A DNA stretch of 64,000 nucleotides, taken from Leptospira sp. B5-022. Its GTDB lineage: Bacteria; Spirochaetota; Leptospiria; Leptospirales; Leptospiraceae. The notes under the pieces are model-generated. The model ran no database searches. It saw only the letters and a list, made by a program, of their open reading frames with translations, and had not been told where the DNA came from. A program made the position numbers and the translations under genes. Shown here piece after piece: positions 34,914-43,080 of the stretch. How positions within the stretch are numbered: the first letter of the stretch is position 1; every line of letters begins with the position of its first letter. The stretch covers positions 54,258 through 118,257 of the forward strand of contig NZ_ANIJ01000023.1 in NCBI RefSeq assembly GCF_000347035.1. Reading direction: 5' to 3'.

Positions 34914-35310
34914 GAAAAAACAGGAATTCGAGAGAGACTCGAGTCATTCGGGAAATCCTCATCTTTCCAAAGAATGGGAACGTCTGGAACTTTACTTAAG
35001 AGGGATGGGGATCGAAGATAGTTTAGAGATCCATAATACTCTTTCCAAAGTTTTCGAAAAATCCAACTCCTCGGACAAAAATATATTCGAAATTTTTAAA
35101 GAAGAAACCTCCGTAAAACTACATCGTGAGTGGGAGAGTAGCTTGCCTCCTTTGGAGCCCGGTTCAATGGTCCCTAGACCGATCGATTTCGGGCCGCTTG
35201 CGGACCTGGCTTCTCCTTCTGCGGAAAAACCGGAACCCGTTGCTCTGGTCCTTACTGCATTATTTTGGGCCGCTGTTTATATTTCTCTGGCTTTTTGGTA
35301 TTTTTCATGA
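34900..35310 (+). CDS. Small membrane protein between opgG and opgH
   Basis: 136 residues from TTG at 34900, which overlaps the last 14 bases of opgG. The N-terminal about 105 residues are charged and soluble (SRTKKKQEFERDSSHSGN; EWERLELYLRGMGIEDSLEI), containing WERLELYLR and a Pro-rich stretch (LPPLEPGSMVPRPIDFGPLA); a single C-terminal transmembrane span follows (PVALVLTALFWAAVYISLAF). Its stop codon overlaps the opgH ATG as ATGA (35307-35310), so translation is coupled and the gene is real. I infer an accessory subunit of the OpgH glucosyltransferase, perhaps replacing the long cytoplasmic N-terminal extension that E. coli OpgH has and this OpgH lacks. No family recognised. Confidence 0.75.
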   Translation: MSRTKKKQEFERDSSHSGNPHLSKEWERLELYLRGMGIEDSLEIHNTLSKVFEKSNSSDKNIFEIFKEETSVKLHREWESSLPPLEPGSMVPRPIDFGPLADLASPSAEKPEPVALVLTALFWAAVYISLAFWYFS

Positions 35311-37481
35311 CTACGGAAACTTTTCCTACAAGTATACCCGAGCCTGAAGGGATCTTAAAAGAAGCCTTTGACTCCAGAAAGTTTACGTATAGAAGATTGG
35401 GTTTCGTAGGAGTTCTCGGACTTCTTTCCTTATTCGGGATTTATTTAGAATATCGTTTTCTTCTAATAAACGGGATCTCTCCGCTTGAATGGGCGACACT
35501 TTTGCTTTTCTGTTTTTTATTTCCTTTATTGGCATTCGGCGCCACCACCGCGATTTTTGGGACGATCCAAAGGATCAGAGGCGGAGATCCCACACGTATC
35601 TCCGGTTTGATTGCCGGACAGAAAGTGCACCCGAACGAACTCCCGCCAACCGCAGTAGTGATCCCGATCCATTGCGAGGATGTCGCCAGAGTAGCAGCAG
35701 GTCTGGAATCCATGATGAAGTCCGCAGCTTCGGTGGGTCTCGGAGAAAACTTGGACTTCTTCTTATTATCCGATACTACCGATCCGGACATTTGGCTGCA
35801 GGAAGAGAAAGCATTCTCTAAACTTTCCAGAAAACCGGAAACAAAGGGAAGGGTATATTACAGAAAAAGAAGGATCAACCTGAACAAAAAATCGGGGAAT
35901 ATCGCGGATTTCTGTAGGAGATGGGGAAGACGTTATAGGTATATGATCGTCTTGGATGCGGACAGTCTGGTAACCGGTGAATGTATGCTGAATCTGATCC
36001 GTCTCATGGAAGCGGTGCCTAACGCAGGAATCATACAAACCGTACCAAAGATCGTCCGAGGAAAAAGTTTGTTCCAAAGGCTCGCACAATTCGGGACCTG
36101 GCTGGGTAATCCTATTTTCGGAGCGGGATCTTATTATTGGCAGGTATTTTCGGGGCCTTTCTGGGGCCATAATGCGATCGTACGATTAAAACCGTTTATG
36201 GAACATTGCGGACTTCCCGGTTTACCTGGAGAAGGTGCCATAGGAGGAAAGATCCTTTCCCACGATACGGTAGAAGCGGCCTTAATTAGAAAAGCTGGAT
36301 ATACTGTTTGGTTTGCGTACGATTTAGAAGGTTCTTACGAGGAATGTCCTCCCAATCTTCTGGAAAGTTTGAAAAGAGACAACCGTTGGTGCCAGGGTAA
36401 TCTACAACATTTTTGGTTCTTGTTCGTAGGTGGACTGCGGATTTCCAGTAGGATCCATATCCTTCTGGGGATCTTATCTTACGGAAGTTCTCTTCTTTGG
36501 GCTTTACTTTTGATTGCCACTAGTTTTACCGTAATGGCGGATACTGATTATTATCGATTGGCATCTATTCCGGAAGAATGGGCACAATTTCAGGAAAGCA
36601 TGTACCTTCCCGTATTCTATGGATTACAAATTTATACTATATTAATATTATTCATGCCTCGAATTCTTTCCTTTTTGGACGGTTTATTTTTCCGTAGAAA
36701 AGAAAGTGGGATCGGGTTTTTTTCCTTTATCTTTTCCTTTTCGGTCGAGTTTATCCAGTCGGTGATCTTAGCCCCTGCCTATATGGTCCAATATACCAGA
36801 TTTCTATGGATGACTTTCTGGAATAGAAAGATAGAATGGGGGCCTCAAAACAGGGATCCGGCGCAGGGGATCGATAGAATGGCAGCGGCTCGCGCCTTAC
36901 TCCCTCAGGCATTTTATGGTACAGGAATTTCTATATGGCTATTCGTTTATTATCCTGTTCTTTTTTATTGGTTATTACCGATCACCGGTGGTTGGCTTCT
37001 TTCTTATTTCTGGGCAGTATGGACTTCGTCTTCTAAGCAGGGGGAAATTTGGAAAAGAAGGGGATTTCTTTTAACTCCCGAGGAAACCAAAAAAGATCCT
37101 CTTTTGACGGATACTGAAAAATTTGAAAAAGAATATTCGGAGTTTTTGGAAGGAATGGGATCGGGAAGAGGGATTTTTCTGTCCGTAGTAGATCCTCTTC
37201 TATTCCGTTTTCATACTTCTCGTTTGAGAACTCGAAAGAAAGAGTCGGATGCACGCAAAAGATATATGGATACTCTGGTCTCTAACTGGAAAGAATCCGG
37301 TCCTGATTCTTTGAATCCAAAGGAAATGAATAGACTTCTTTGGGATAAACGTACATTAAACGACCTACATTTTTGGTTTTGGGAAACGGATCTTTCGAAA
37401 ACACATCCGTGGTGGAAGGAAAGATTTTTAGAATACCAAACCAGGATACGCAGAGAACAGATTGTTTCCTGGTTTAGATAG
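35307..37481 (+). CDS. opgH: Glucans biosynthesis glucosyltransferase H
   Basis: 724 residues, shorter than E. coli OpgH (about 850) mainly at the N-terminus. The frame is open from 35265, but ATG at 35307 overlaps the upstream stop as ATGA and is the logical start (MTTETFPTSIPEPEG). This inner-membrane family 2 glycosyltransferase polymerises glucose from UDP-glucose into the beta-1,2 backbone of periplasmic glucans. Seen: two N-terminal spans (LGFVGVLGLLSLFGIYL; LLLFCFLFPLLAFGATTAIF), the catalytic domain beginning AVVIPIHCEDVARVAAGLES, the DxD-type VLDADSLVTGE (about residue 217), GHNAIVRLKPFMEHCGLPGL, LSHDTVEAALIRKAGY and the acceptor-site motif RDNRWCQGNLQH (about 356-367), then about six C-terminal membrane spans. 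Confidence 0.95.
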   Translation: MTTETFPTSIPEPEGILKEAFDSRKFTYRRLGFVGVLGLLSLFGIYLEYRFLLINGISPLEWATLLLFCFLFPLLAFGATTAIFGTIQRIRGGDPTRISGLIAGQKVHPNELPPTAVVIPIHCEDVARVAAGLESMMKSAASVGLGENLDFFLLSDTTDPDIWLQEEKAFSKLSRKPETKGRVYYRKRRINLNKKSGNIADFCRRWGRRYRYMIVLDADSLVTGECMLNLIRLMEAVPNAGIIQTVPKIVRGKSLFQRLAQFGTWLGNPIFGAGSYYWQVFSGPFWGHNAIVRLKPFMEHCGLPGLPGEGAIGGKILSHDTVEAALIRKAGYTVWFAYDLEGSYEECPPNLLESLKRDNRWCQGNLQHFWFLFVGGLRISSRIHILLGILSYGSSLLWALLLIATSFTVMADTDYYRLASIPEEWAQFQESMYLPVFYGLQIYTILILFMPRILSFLDGLFFRRKESGIGFFSFIFSFSVEFIQSVILAPAYMVQYTRFLWMTFWNRKIEWGPQNRDPAQGIDRMAAARALLPQAFYGTGISIWLFVYYPVLFYWLLPITGGWLLSYFWAVWTSSSKQGEIWKRRGFLLTPEETKKDPLLTDTEKFEKEYSEFLEGMGSGRGIFLSVVDPLLFRFHTSRLRTRKKESDARKRYMDTLVSNWKESGPDSLNPKEMNRLLWDKRTLNDLHFWFWETDLSKTHPWWKERFLEYQTRIRREQIVSWFR

Positions 37482-37516
37482 CGAAGTCGCAGAGTCAGCA
37501 AGAGTTACTGAGTTGT

Positions 37517-37640
37517 TTTCGCGCAGAGATGCGAAGTCGCAGAGGTGATGCGATGTTGGAGTTCCTACATCGCCTTCACGATTCGATTAAAGTTTCAAAA
37601 ACCTTGGTGCTCTCCGTAATCTCAGTGTTCTCGGTGCGAA
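37517..37640. repeat. Divergent TTTCGCACAGAG-family repeat with nested palindrome
   Basis: Between convergent opgH and cfa. The left end TTTCGCGCAGAGATGCGAAG (a second partial copy, GCGAAGTCGCAGAG, lies at 37481-37494 just before) pairs with TCTCAGTGTTCTCGGTGCGA at the right. Nested at 37554-37569 is TGTTGGAGTTCCTACA, a one-mismatch copy of the 16-bp palindrome. Confidence 0.65.
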
Positions 37641-37646
37641 CCCTTT

Positions 37647-38765
37647 TTACCTCACAGCTTGATAGACTTCTTCTCTGGCTCCTTTAGAAAACACGAACTG
37701 CCAGAGTTGGATTTTCCGGGAGCGAAATGCACCTGCACAGCTTAAAAGATAAAATTCCCACATTCGTCTGAATCTTTCTCCGTACTTCTTCTGGATCCGG
37801 CTCCATCCCTTTTCAAAATTATGATACCAGGCCATGAGTGTCTTATCATAATCTGGACCGAAATTGTGAAGATCTTCCAATACGAAAAGGTTTTCACTCG
37901 CCTTGGTAATCTGCGCCGCAGAAGGAAGATGTGAATTCGGAAAAATATATTTTTCGATCCATCTATCGGTCACTTTGTGAGAATCATTGGAGCCGATCGT
38001 ATGAAGTAAAAATAATCCTTTATCCTTTAGAGATTTATAAACTATTTCCATATAGGTTCGATAGTTTTTATAACCAACATGTTCCATTTGGCCTACGGAA
38101 AGGATGGAATCGAAATTGTCTTTCACATCTCGATAGTCCAACAATTCGTATTTTACCTTTAGGTTTTTGGATCTTGCTTCGGCGAGTGCCAATTGTTCTT
38201 TGGATACGCTGATGCCAAAAACTTCCGCTCCATATTCTTTGGCTGCATATCTGGCAAGGCCTCCCCAACCACATCCTATATCCAATACCTTCATTCCCGG
38301 TTGGAGATCCAACTTCCGGCAGATCAGATCCATTTTGTTTTCTTGGGCTTGGTCTAAGTTGTTAGCGTTCTTCCAATATGCGCAGGAATAAACCATTTCC
38401 TTGTCTAACATAAGCTCGAATAGATCGTTCCCAAGATCGTAATGTCTTTCTCCGACCACGAAAGCCCTGTTTTTAGACTGTCGGTTTAATATTACGGATT
38501 CTAGATATAGAAATAGATTCCCCCAGGTCTTCGCTGCTTTCTCTATACCTTTATCTAATAGCCTCCGGACTGTTTCGTCGAAACGATCGCATTCGAACCA
38601 ACCGTTCATATAAGCTTCCCCCAAACCGAGTGAACCGTTGCTGAGAATTTTTTCGAATAATCTATCGTCCTTTACTCGGATGTCCCAATCCGCATTTCCT
38701 CCGAAGCTGACTCCTGCCTTTGCAAATAATTCTTCTACTTTACCGCGAACTCTTTCTTTCCACAT
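37647..38765 (-). CDS. cfa: Cyclopropane-fatty-acyl-phospholipid synthase
   Basis: 372 residues, close to the usual 380. It transfers a methylene group from S-adenosylmethionine to a cis double bond of phospholipid acyl chains. The SAM-binding core is KVLDIGCGWGGLARYAAKEYG (about 160), preceded by family landmarks LGEAYMNGWFECDRFDE, ERHYDLGNDLFELMLDKEMV and YSCAYWKNANNLDQAQENKM, and followed by ISVSKEQLALAEAR, SVGQMEHVGYKNYRTYMEIV, LLHTIGSN and KYIFPNSHLPS, then FRRMWEFYLLSCAGAFRSR. Start ATG at 38765 has a strong ribosome binding site (AGGGAGGA). Monocistronic; opposite strand to opgH. Membrane-lipid modification is a stationary-phase or stress adaptation in many bacteria. Confidence 0.96.
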   Translation of the reverse strand: MWKERVRGKVEELFAKAGVSFGGNADWDIRVKDDRLFEKILSNGSLGLGEAYMNGWFECDRFDETVRRLLDKGIEKAAKTWGNLFLYLESVILNRQSKNRAFVVGERHYDLGNDLFELMLDKEMVYSCAYWKNANNLDQAQENKMDLICRKLDLQPGMKVLDIGCGWGGLARYAAKEYGAEVFGISVSKEQLALAEARSKNLKVKYELLDYRDVKDNFDSILSVGQMEHVGYKNYRTYMEIVYKSLKDKGLFLLHTIGSNDSHKVTDRWIEKYIFPNSHLPSAAQITKASENLFVLEDLHNFGPDYDKTLMAWYHNFEKGWSRIQKKYGERFRRMWEFYLLSCAGAFRSRKIQLWQFVFSKGAREEVYQAVR

Positions 38766-38977
38766 GATGTTCCTCCCTAAGCAATCGCAGTCGGGGCTTA
38801 AAATACTCGATTTTTATACGGAAGAAAAGTAAAAAAAGTAGGAGAGAGTGTTCCAAAGGGTTAACACTCTTTAAGCGAAGAGTTGATATTCGTCAATCGT
38901 CGACGTTAAGTAGCGGTTTGAAATAGTTGTAGACCGTATTCTATTTTGCCAAACGCATGTTAGTCGAATGAAGATAC

Positions 38978-40093
38978 TTATTTGATAAGTTCAAGGATCG
39001 AATCTTGGATCTCTTTGATGGCGTCGTTTTGAAATCTGGGATCCGGAATAACGTTAGAGGATATCGCGACCTTGGAAGCGTCCTCCCAACGGAAGGAAAA
39101 TAGGTCCTTTTGAGAGATATAGGAGGATCGATAATGAGATTGTAGCGCTTCTACCAAATATTTGTATTCAGGAAAGTTGCCTCTATCAGTGTAAAGTATG
39201 GGAGTTTCTGCAAAATAGGACTCACTTAAGATCCCATATCCCGGTTTGGTCAATACGAAGTCGCTAGCTCTAAGTAGATCCGGATAATGGCAATGTGGAA
39301 TGGTTACGATCCCCAGATTATTTTTAGCCTCTATCTTCCATTCGATTCCTCCGATTACGATCCTTCTTTTAGAGGGGTCCCATTCTCTCCAATCGAATTG
39401 AGAGGAATCGATTCCATAAGCTCCGAAAGAAAAAAGATAATATTCAATTCCTTCTTCAAAGCCGTAATACTTTCTGGCTTCTTCTTTAGTTAGATTGGGC
39501 TTACGTCCTAATAAACCGATGTTTTTGGTTGAATGGATGGAAGTGACCGGACAAGAAAGGGGAAGAACCAGCCCCAAATCGCAAAGCGCGTATTCTGTCT
39601 TTAACTCTTCGGAATATTTTTGGAATATGGAAGATTTATAATATGAATAGATATAATCCCAGGTAAAATTTCCCAAAAATAAGGAAGGGATCTTTAGATC
39701 GTAGGAGATGAGAAAGGGAAAAGAAGAAGAATCAGACCAAATTATATCCGGTTTTTCTCTTTTAATAACTTCCGTTTCCGATTGTAGGAGTGATTCTTTA
39801 TTCTTCTTAAATTCTAAAATTTCGGATTCGGTGGAATCCAGATCCATTCCGAGAGAATCTTTCTGGACGATACCAACGTCGCTTCTCGTTTTTCGAAACT
39901 GGATCCTTGGTCTGACTTTTCCCCAAATACCTGAAAGATCCAGGGAAGATGTAAATTCTTCTCCTCTGGGAGAATGAATGGTCGCGGTCCATTCGGGATT
40001 TTGGAGTAATATCCGGATGATCGCTTCTAAGCTGCGGCTAATATGACCAAAGCCGTGGCCGCTCACGAATGCGGAAATATGGATCTTTTTCAT
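38978..40093 (-). CDS. Glycosyltransferase-like protein (MurG/GT28-type fold)
   Basis: 371 residues. The N-terminus HISAFVSGHGFGHISRSLEA has the Gly-His-Gly-x-Gly-His loop typical of GT-B proteins such as MurG and of the N-terminal region of L-arabinokinase-type proteins. Near the middle are VIKREKPDIIWSDSSSFPFL and IPSLFLGNFTWDYIY, and toward the C-terminus the nucleotide-sugar region VTIPHCHYPDLLRASDFVLT, KPGYGILSESYFAETPILY and DRGNFPEYKYL, which closely follow arabinokinase-like sequences (sky-like KPGYG...SE). It probably transfers or recognises a sugar nucleotide, but donor and acceptor are unknown. Last gene of a tight minus-strand cluster (overlapping TAATG with the TrmH-type gene), whose other members are RNA-methyltransferase-like, so its role there is unclear. 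Confidence 0.72.
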   Translation of the reverse strand: MKKIHISAFVSGHGFGHISRSLEAIIRILLQNPEWTATIHSPRGEEFTSSLDLSGIWGKVRPRIQFRKTRSDVGIVQKDSLGMDLDSTESEILEFKKNKESLLQSETEVIKREKPDIIWSDSSSFPFLISYDLKIPSLFLGNFTWDYIYSYYKSSIFQKYSEELKTEYALCDLGLVLPLSCPVTSIHSTKNIGLLGRKPNLTKEEARKYYGFEEGIEYYLFSFGAYGIDSSQFDWREWDPSKRRIVIGGIEWKIEAKNNLGIVTIPHCHYPDLLRASDFVLTKPGYGILSESYFAETPILYTDRGNFPEYKYLVEALQSHYRSSYISQKDLFSFRWEDASKVAISSNVIPDPRFQNDAIKEIQDSILELIK

Positions 40094-40893
40094 TACCGAT
40101 TCTGTCGAAGTACTTCGTACATTAAAATTCCTGCGGACATTGCCAGATTTAAACTGTCTGCCACTCCCTTCATGGGAAGAGAAATATAATGGTCACTTTG
40201 AGATCTTGTATATTCACTTAGACCGTATTGCTCGCTTCCGAAAACAAGCGCGACCTTTCCTTTTAAATCCGCATCCCAATATAAGGAGTTTGCCTCGGGG
40301 GTCACTGCGAAAGTTTTATAACCTGCATTTTGTAGAATAGGATAAAGTTCCTTAATATCGGACTGGAAAACATCCAAGGTAAATATTGTTCCGGTGGAAG
40401 AGCGGATAACGTTCGGGTTGAATAGATCCAGTCTTGGGTCCGCAACGAAAACCTTATGAAATCCTGCTCCTTCTGCGGTCCTTAAAATGGTGCCGAGATT
40501 TCCCGGTTTTTCCACACCTTCGATTACGAGTATCGGATCGTCCGATAGTTTTGTATTAGGGGATAAGGAAAAGTCAGGCAACTCGGCGGTGGCAATCAAA
40601 CCGTCCGGTCTATCCCTGTATGAGATCTTTTCGAAAATCTGTTTCGGAACGAGGATCGTTTTCGCATCTATAGAAGATACGAGGTCTTCTTCATTTTCGC
40701 CTAAATAACAAGCGGGGCAGATAAGTAAATATTCGAATTTGACCTTGCCTGAGACTTTCGCTCTTTGAATCTCTCTAAAACCTTCTATAAAAAATGTACC
40801 GGATTTCTCCCGGTTCTTTTTTTCTTTTAATCCGGAGATATATTTCAGCTTTTCATTTGAAAAACTGCTGATTTCCAAAATGTTTTTTTTCAA
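40093..40893 (-). CDS. TrmH/SpoU-family RNA 2'-O-methyltransferase
   Basis: 266 residues. A short N-terminal substrate-binding domain (SFSNEKLKYISGLKEKKNRE, with the usual FFIEGFREIQRA motif) precedes the SPOUT catalytic domain with all three motifs: PGNLGTILRTAEGAGFHKVF (motif 1, Arg of the active site), VALVFGSEQYGLSE (motif 2) and ISLPMKGVADSLNLAMSAGI (motif 3, which forms the trefoil knot and binds SAM). It methylates the ribose 2'-OH of a tRNA or rRNA nucleotide; the exact target cannot be read from sequence. It overlaps its neighbours by 1 nt (downstream) and 4 nt (upstream), so it is translationally coupled in the cluster. Confidence 0.92.
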   Translation of the reverse strand: MKKNILEISSFSNEKLKYISGLKEKKNREKSGTFFIEGFREIQRAKVSGKVKFEYLLICPACYLGENEEDLVSSIDAKTILVPKQIFEKISYRDRPDGLIATAELPDFSLSPNTKLSDDPILVIEGVEKPGNLGTILRTAEGAGFHKVFVADPRLDLFNPNVIRSSTGTIFTLDVFQSDIKELYPILQNAGYKTFAVTPEANSLYWDADLKGKVALVFGSEQYGLSEYTRSQSDHYISLPMKGVADSLNLAMSAGILMYEVLRQNR

Positions 40894-41762
40894 AGTTTTA
40901 CTCTATTCGAATAAAATACGCAGTTGGAACCCGCCGGATGTAATCTTCCCGTGGACTCCGAAATGGAAAGTTCTTCCGTGAGATAATTCCCGGGAGTTTT
41001 GATCCTTCCTTCCAGAATCCTTCGAAGCGCCAAAGGACTGAATCCTGTGGAATGACAGGTCAAGAATACGAACTCCGGCTTATTATCGCATAATTTCATA
41101 AGAAGGTCCATCATCTCAGGCAGATCTTTTTCGATTTTGAATACTTCTCCGCTTGCTCCTCTTCCGAAAGTGGGAGGATCCAAAATGAAACCTATATATT
41201 TTTTCTCTCTTCTGATCTCTCTATTCAGGAATTTTAATACATCTTCCACGATCCAGCGCACTTTTTTTCCTGCGAGACCGGAAACTTGTGCATTCTCTCT
41301 GGCCCATTCTACCATTCCTTTGGAAGAATCCAAATGGCAGGCATCCAAGCCGCCGGCTAATACGGATAAGGTGGAAAGTCCCGAATAAGCGAATAAATTT
41401 AAAACCTCTCCCTGTCCGGATAGTTGTGAAGAAACATTTCGGATCCGATCCCAATTACTCAATTGTTCCGGAAAGATCCCAAGGTGCCCAAACGGAGTAA
41501 AACGTATCTTAACCGTTAATGGCGGGATCTGGATAAGAAACTCGTCTTCCGAATCCGGTCTGGATGCCCCTTTCCAACTCCAATTTCCACCACCCTTATC
41601 GCTTCTGTGATATTCTCCATCGGCGTCTTTCCAAATAGAAGGTTGAGTAGGCGGCCATGCGGCAACCGGAGAAGGACGGATCACTTTATAAGGGCCCACT
41701 TGTTCTAACTTTTTGAAATTTCCAGAATCGATGAGTTGGTATGTATTTTTCGTAGTGCTCAT
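40890..41762 (-). CDS. Class I SAM-dependent methyltransferase (RlmI-related, lacking PUA domain)
   Basis: 290 residues. Central Rossmann methyltransferase: EVLNLFAYSGLSTLSVLAGG (motif I), ACHLDSSKGMVEWARENAQV (motif II), VRWIVEDVLKFLNREIRRE, and the motif IV-like FILDPPTFGRG, whose DPPxF form is shared with the RlmI/RlmK group that makes m5C or m7G in 23S rRNA. The first 100 residues (KVIRPSPVAAWPPTQPSIWK, with GGGNWSWKG-type sequence) are typical of the shorter cytoplasmic proteins of this family, with no PUA domain. Next to a larger relative with a PUA-like N-terminus (4-bp gap), so the two may have arisen by duplication and methylate different sites. Confidence 0.85.
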   Translation of the reverse strand: MSTTKNTYQLIDSGNFKKLEQVGPYKVIRPSPVAAWPPTQPSIWKDADGEYHRSDKGGGNWSWKGASRPDSEDEFLIQIPPLTVKIRFTPFGHLGIFPEQLSNWDRIRNVSSQLSGQGEVLNLFAYSGLSTLSVLAGGLDACHLDSSKGMVEWARENAQVSGLAGKKVRWIVEDVLKFLNREIRREKKYIGFILDPPTFGRGASGEVFKIEKDLPEMMDLLMKLCDNKPEFVFLTCHSTGFSPLALRRILEGRIKTPGNYLTEELSISESTGRLHPAGSNCVFYSNRVKL

Positions 41763-41766
41763 AAGT

Positions 41767-43014
41767 TCACTGATCTAAGGGCTCGCATTTTTTATAGATA
41801 TGGACCTTGAAATATTTCCCTTCCGGAAATTCCTTACGCGTAGGATGATCCGGTTCCGGTCTTAATTTGAAAAGATCTTTGTACTTCCATCCTTTGTTTG
41901 CCAAGGTTTCTCGACCAATCTTTTCGAATTTGGACTCCAAGATTCTTCCGGAACAAGAAAGTAAGATCAGGTCTCCTCCCGGTTCCAAATGAAAGAGTGC
42001 CTTACTAATTAGACTACGATATGCTTTTTTGCCTGCGGGGATAGAGGCCTGGTTCGGAGTCAGATTGGGTGGATCCAATATGATAAGTGAAAATTTTCGG
42101 CCTTCTAAAAATCCCCAGTCTTGGAATAGATCCGCTCGGACGAGAAGATGTTTGCCTTTTGTGAAGATCGTGTTTTTTTTCTCGAAATTCGGGATCTCTT
42201 GTTCGGGTAAAATGCGGGACGCAAATTCTTCAAGAGCTTCTTTCGCTCCATCGGCAGATAAGACCGACTTTGCCCCGGCTTCTTCCAAACAAAGGGAAGT
42301 GAGTCCGGTATGAGAGAATAAGTGTAGGCAATCTCTGTCGCGGGCTAATTCCGATTTTTCTAATATAAACGAGCGAAGATTTCGTACATCTAAAAAGAAT
42401 CCGCCTTTCTGACCGGGGATCTTCGTTTTCCAATGTACCTGATTCAGAAAAATTTTTTCCTCGTAGGGAATTTCCTTTTTGCCACGCAGAAAACGAACAG
42501 GCAAAGATTTTTCGGAGCCGATTCTCTGGGGAGAGATCCAAACGATCTGTTTTGGGATTGGTTCTTCCACACTAGGAGCTGCCGAATAAAGAAGTCGAAC
42601 TACTAATCTGGAAAACTTTTGTAAAGATTGAGAGTATGTCTGGACGACCCAAGTGGATCCATATCGATCCACTGTGACTCCAGGAAAAAGATCGTTCTCT
42701 CCATGTATAAGTCTGTACGCGTTCGTTTTTGTTCTAAGAGGTTTTCGAAGTGCTAATGCATTCTCAATCGTTTGCCTTAATTGAAAAAGGGAGAAATCAT
42801 TTCCTCTTTGGATGATCCGTATTCCGATCGGACCGGAAGAAGAATAGATCCCGAATCCTAATGTTACGTTCGTTCCGGAAACAAGTCTCATCCAATCTCC
42901 ATCTTTGAATGCGGAGATCGCAGTGGATAATTTTCCGTTTAAGATCCACGGATGTCCCGAATTCAGGATGAATTCGGTTGTTTTGTTGAGTTGGTAACGG
43001 CGAAAACGGTTCAT
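41767..43014 (-). CDS. RlmI-like rRNA methyltransferase with N-terminal PUA domain
   Basis: 415 residues, close to E. coli RlmI (396). The N-terminal PUA-type RNA-binding domain (FILNSGHPWILNGKLS, DWMRLVSGTNVTLGFGIYSS, IGIRIIQRG) is followed by the linker LIHGENDLFPGVTVDRYGST and a Rossmann methyltransferase: GFFLDVRNLRSFI, CLHLFSHTGLTSLCLEEAGA (motif I), VLSADGAKEALEEFA, LIILDPPNLTPN (DPP catalytic-site motif; RlmI usually has DPPxF) and DLILLSCSGRI. RlmI makes m5C1962 in 23S rRNA; the Cys in LLSCSG fits the catalytic thiol of such m5C enzymes. First gene of the four-gene cluster; ATG at 43014. Confidence 0.85.
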   Translation of the reverse strand: MNRFRRYQLNKTTEFILNSGHPWILNGKLSTAISAFKDGDWMRLVSGTNVTLGFGIYSSSGPIGIRIIQRGNDFSLFQLRQTIENALALRKPLRTKTNAYRLIHGENDLFPGVTVDRYGSTWVVQTYSQSLQKFSRLVVRLLYSAAPSVEEPIPKQIVWISPQRIGSEKSLPVRFLRGKKEIPYEEKIFLNQVHWKTKIPGQKGGFFLDVRNLRSFILEKSELARDRDCLHLFSHTGLTSLCLEEAGAKSVLSADGAKEALEEFASRILPEQEIPNFEKKNTIFTKGKHLLVRADLFQDWGFLEGRKFSLIILDPPNLTPNQASIPAGKKAYRSLISKALFHLEPGGDLILLSCSGRILESKFEKIGRETLANKGWKYKDLFKLRPEPDHPTRKEFPEGKYFKVHIYKKCEPLDQ

Positions 43015-43026
43015 TCCAGAGTACGT

Positions 43027-43057
43027 AAAAAAGGACAGAGCGTAACCCTGTCCTTTT
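43027..43057 (-). terminator. Intrinsic terminator of gltA
   Basis: Stem arms AAAAGGACAG (43029-43038) and CTGTCCTTTT (43048-43057) are perfectly complementary with a 9-nt loop. Read on the minus strand the hairpin is followed by TTTTTTACG, a T-run, 24 bp after the gltA stop codon, so it ends gltA transcription before the downstream rRNA methyltransferase cluster. Confidence 0.85.
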
Positions 43058-43080
43058 AAAATTATCAGCCTTAAAAAATT

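Noticed and set aside
35265..35306. Upstream extension of opgH from position 35265
   Set aside because: The extension would overlap the coupled small gene in another frame; the ATGA overlap at 35307 gives a natural start.
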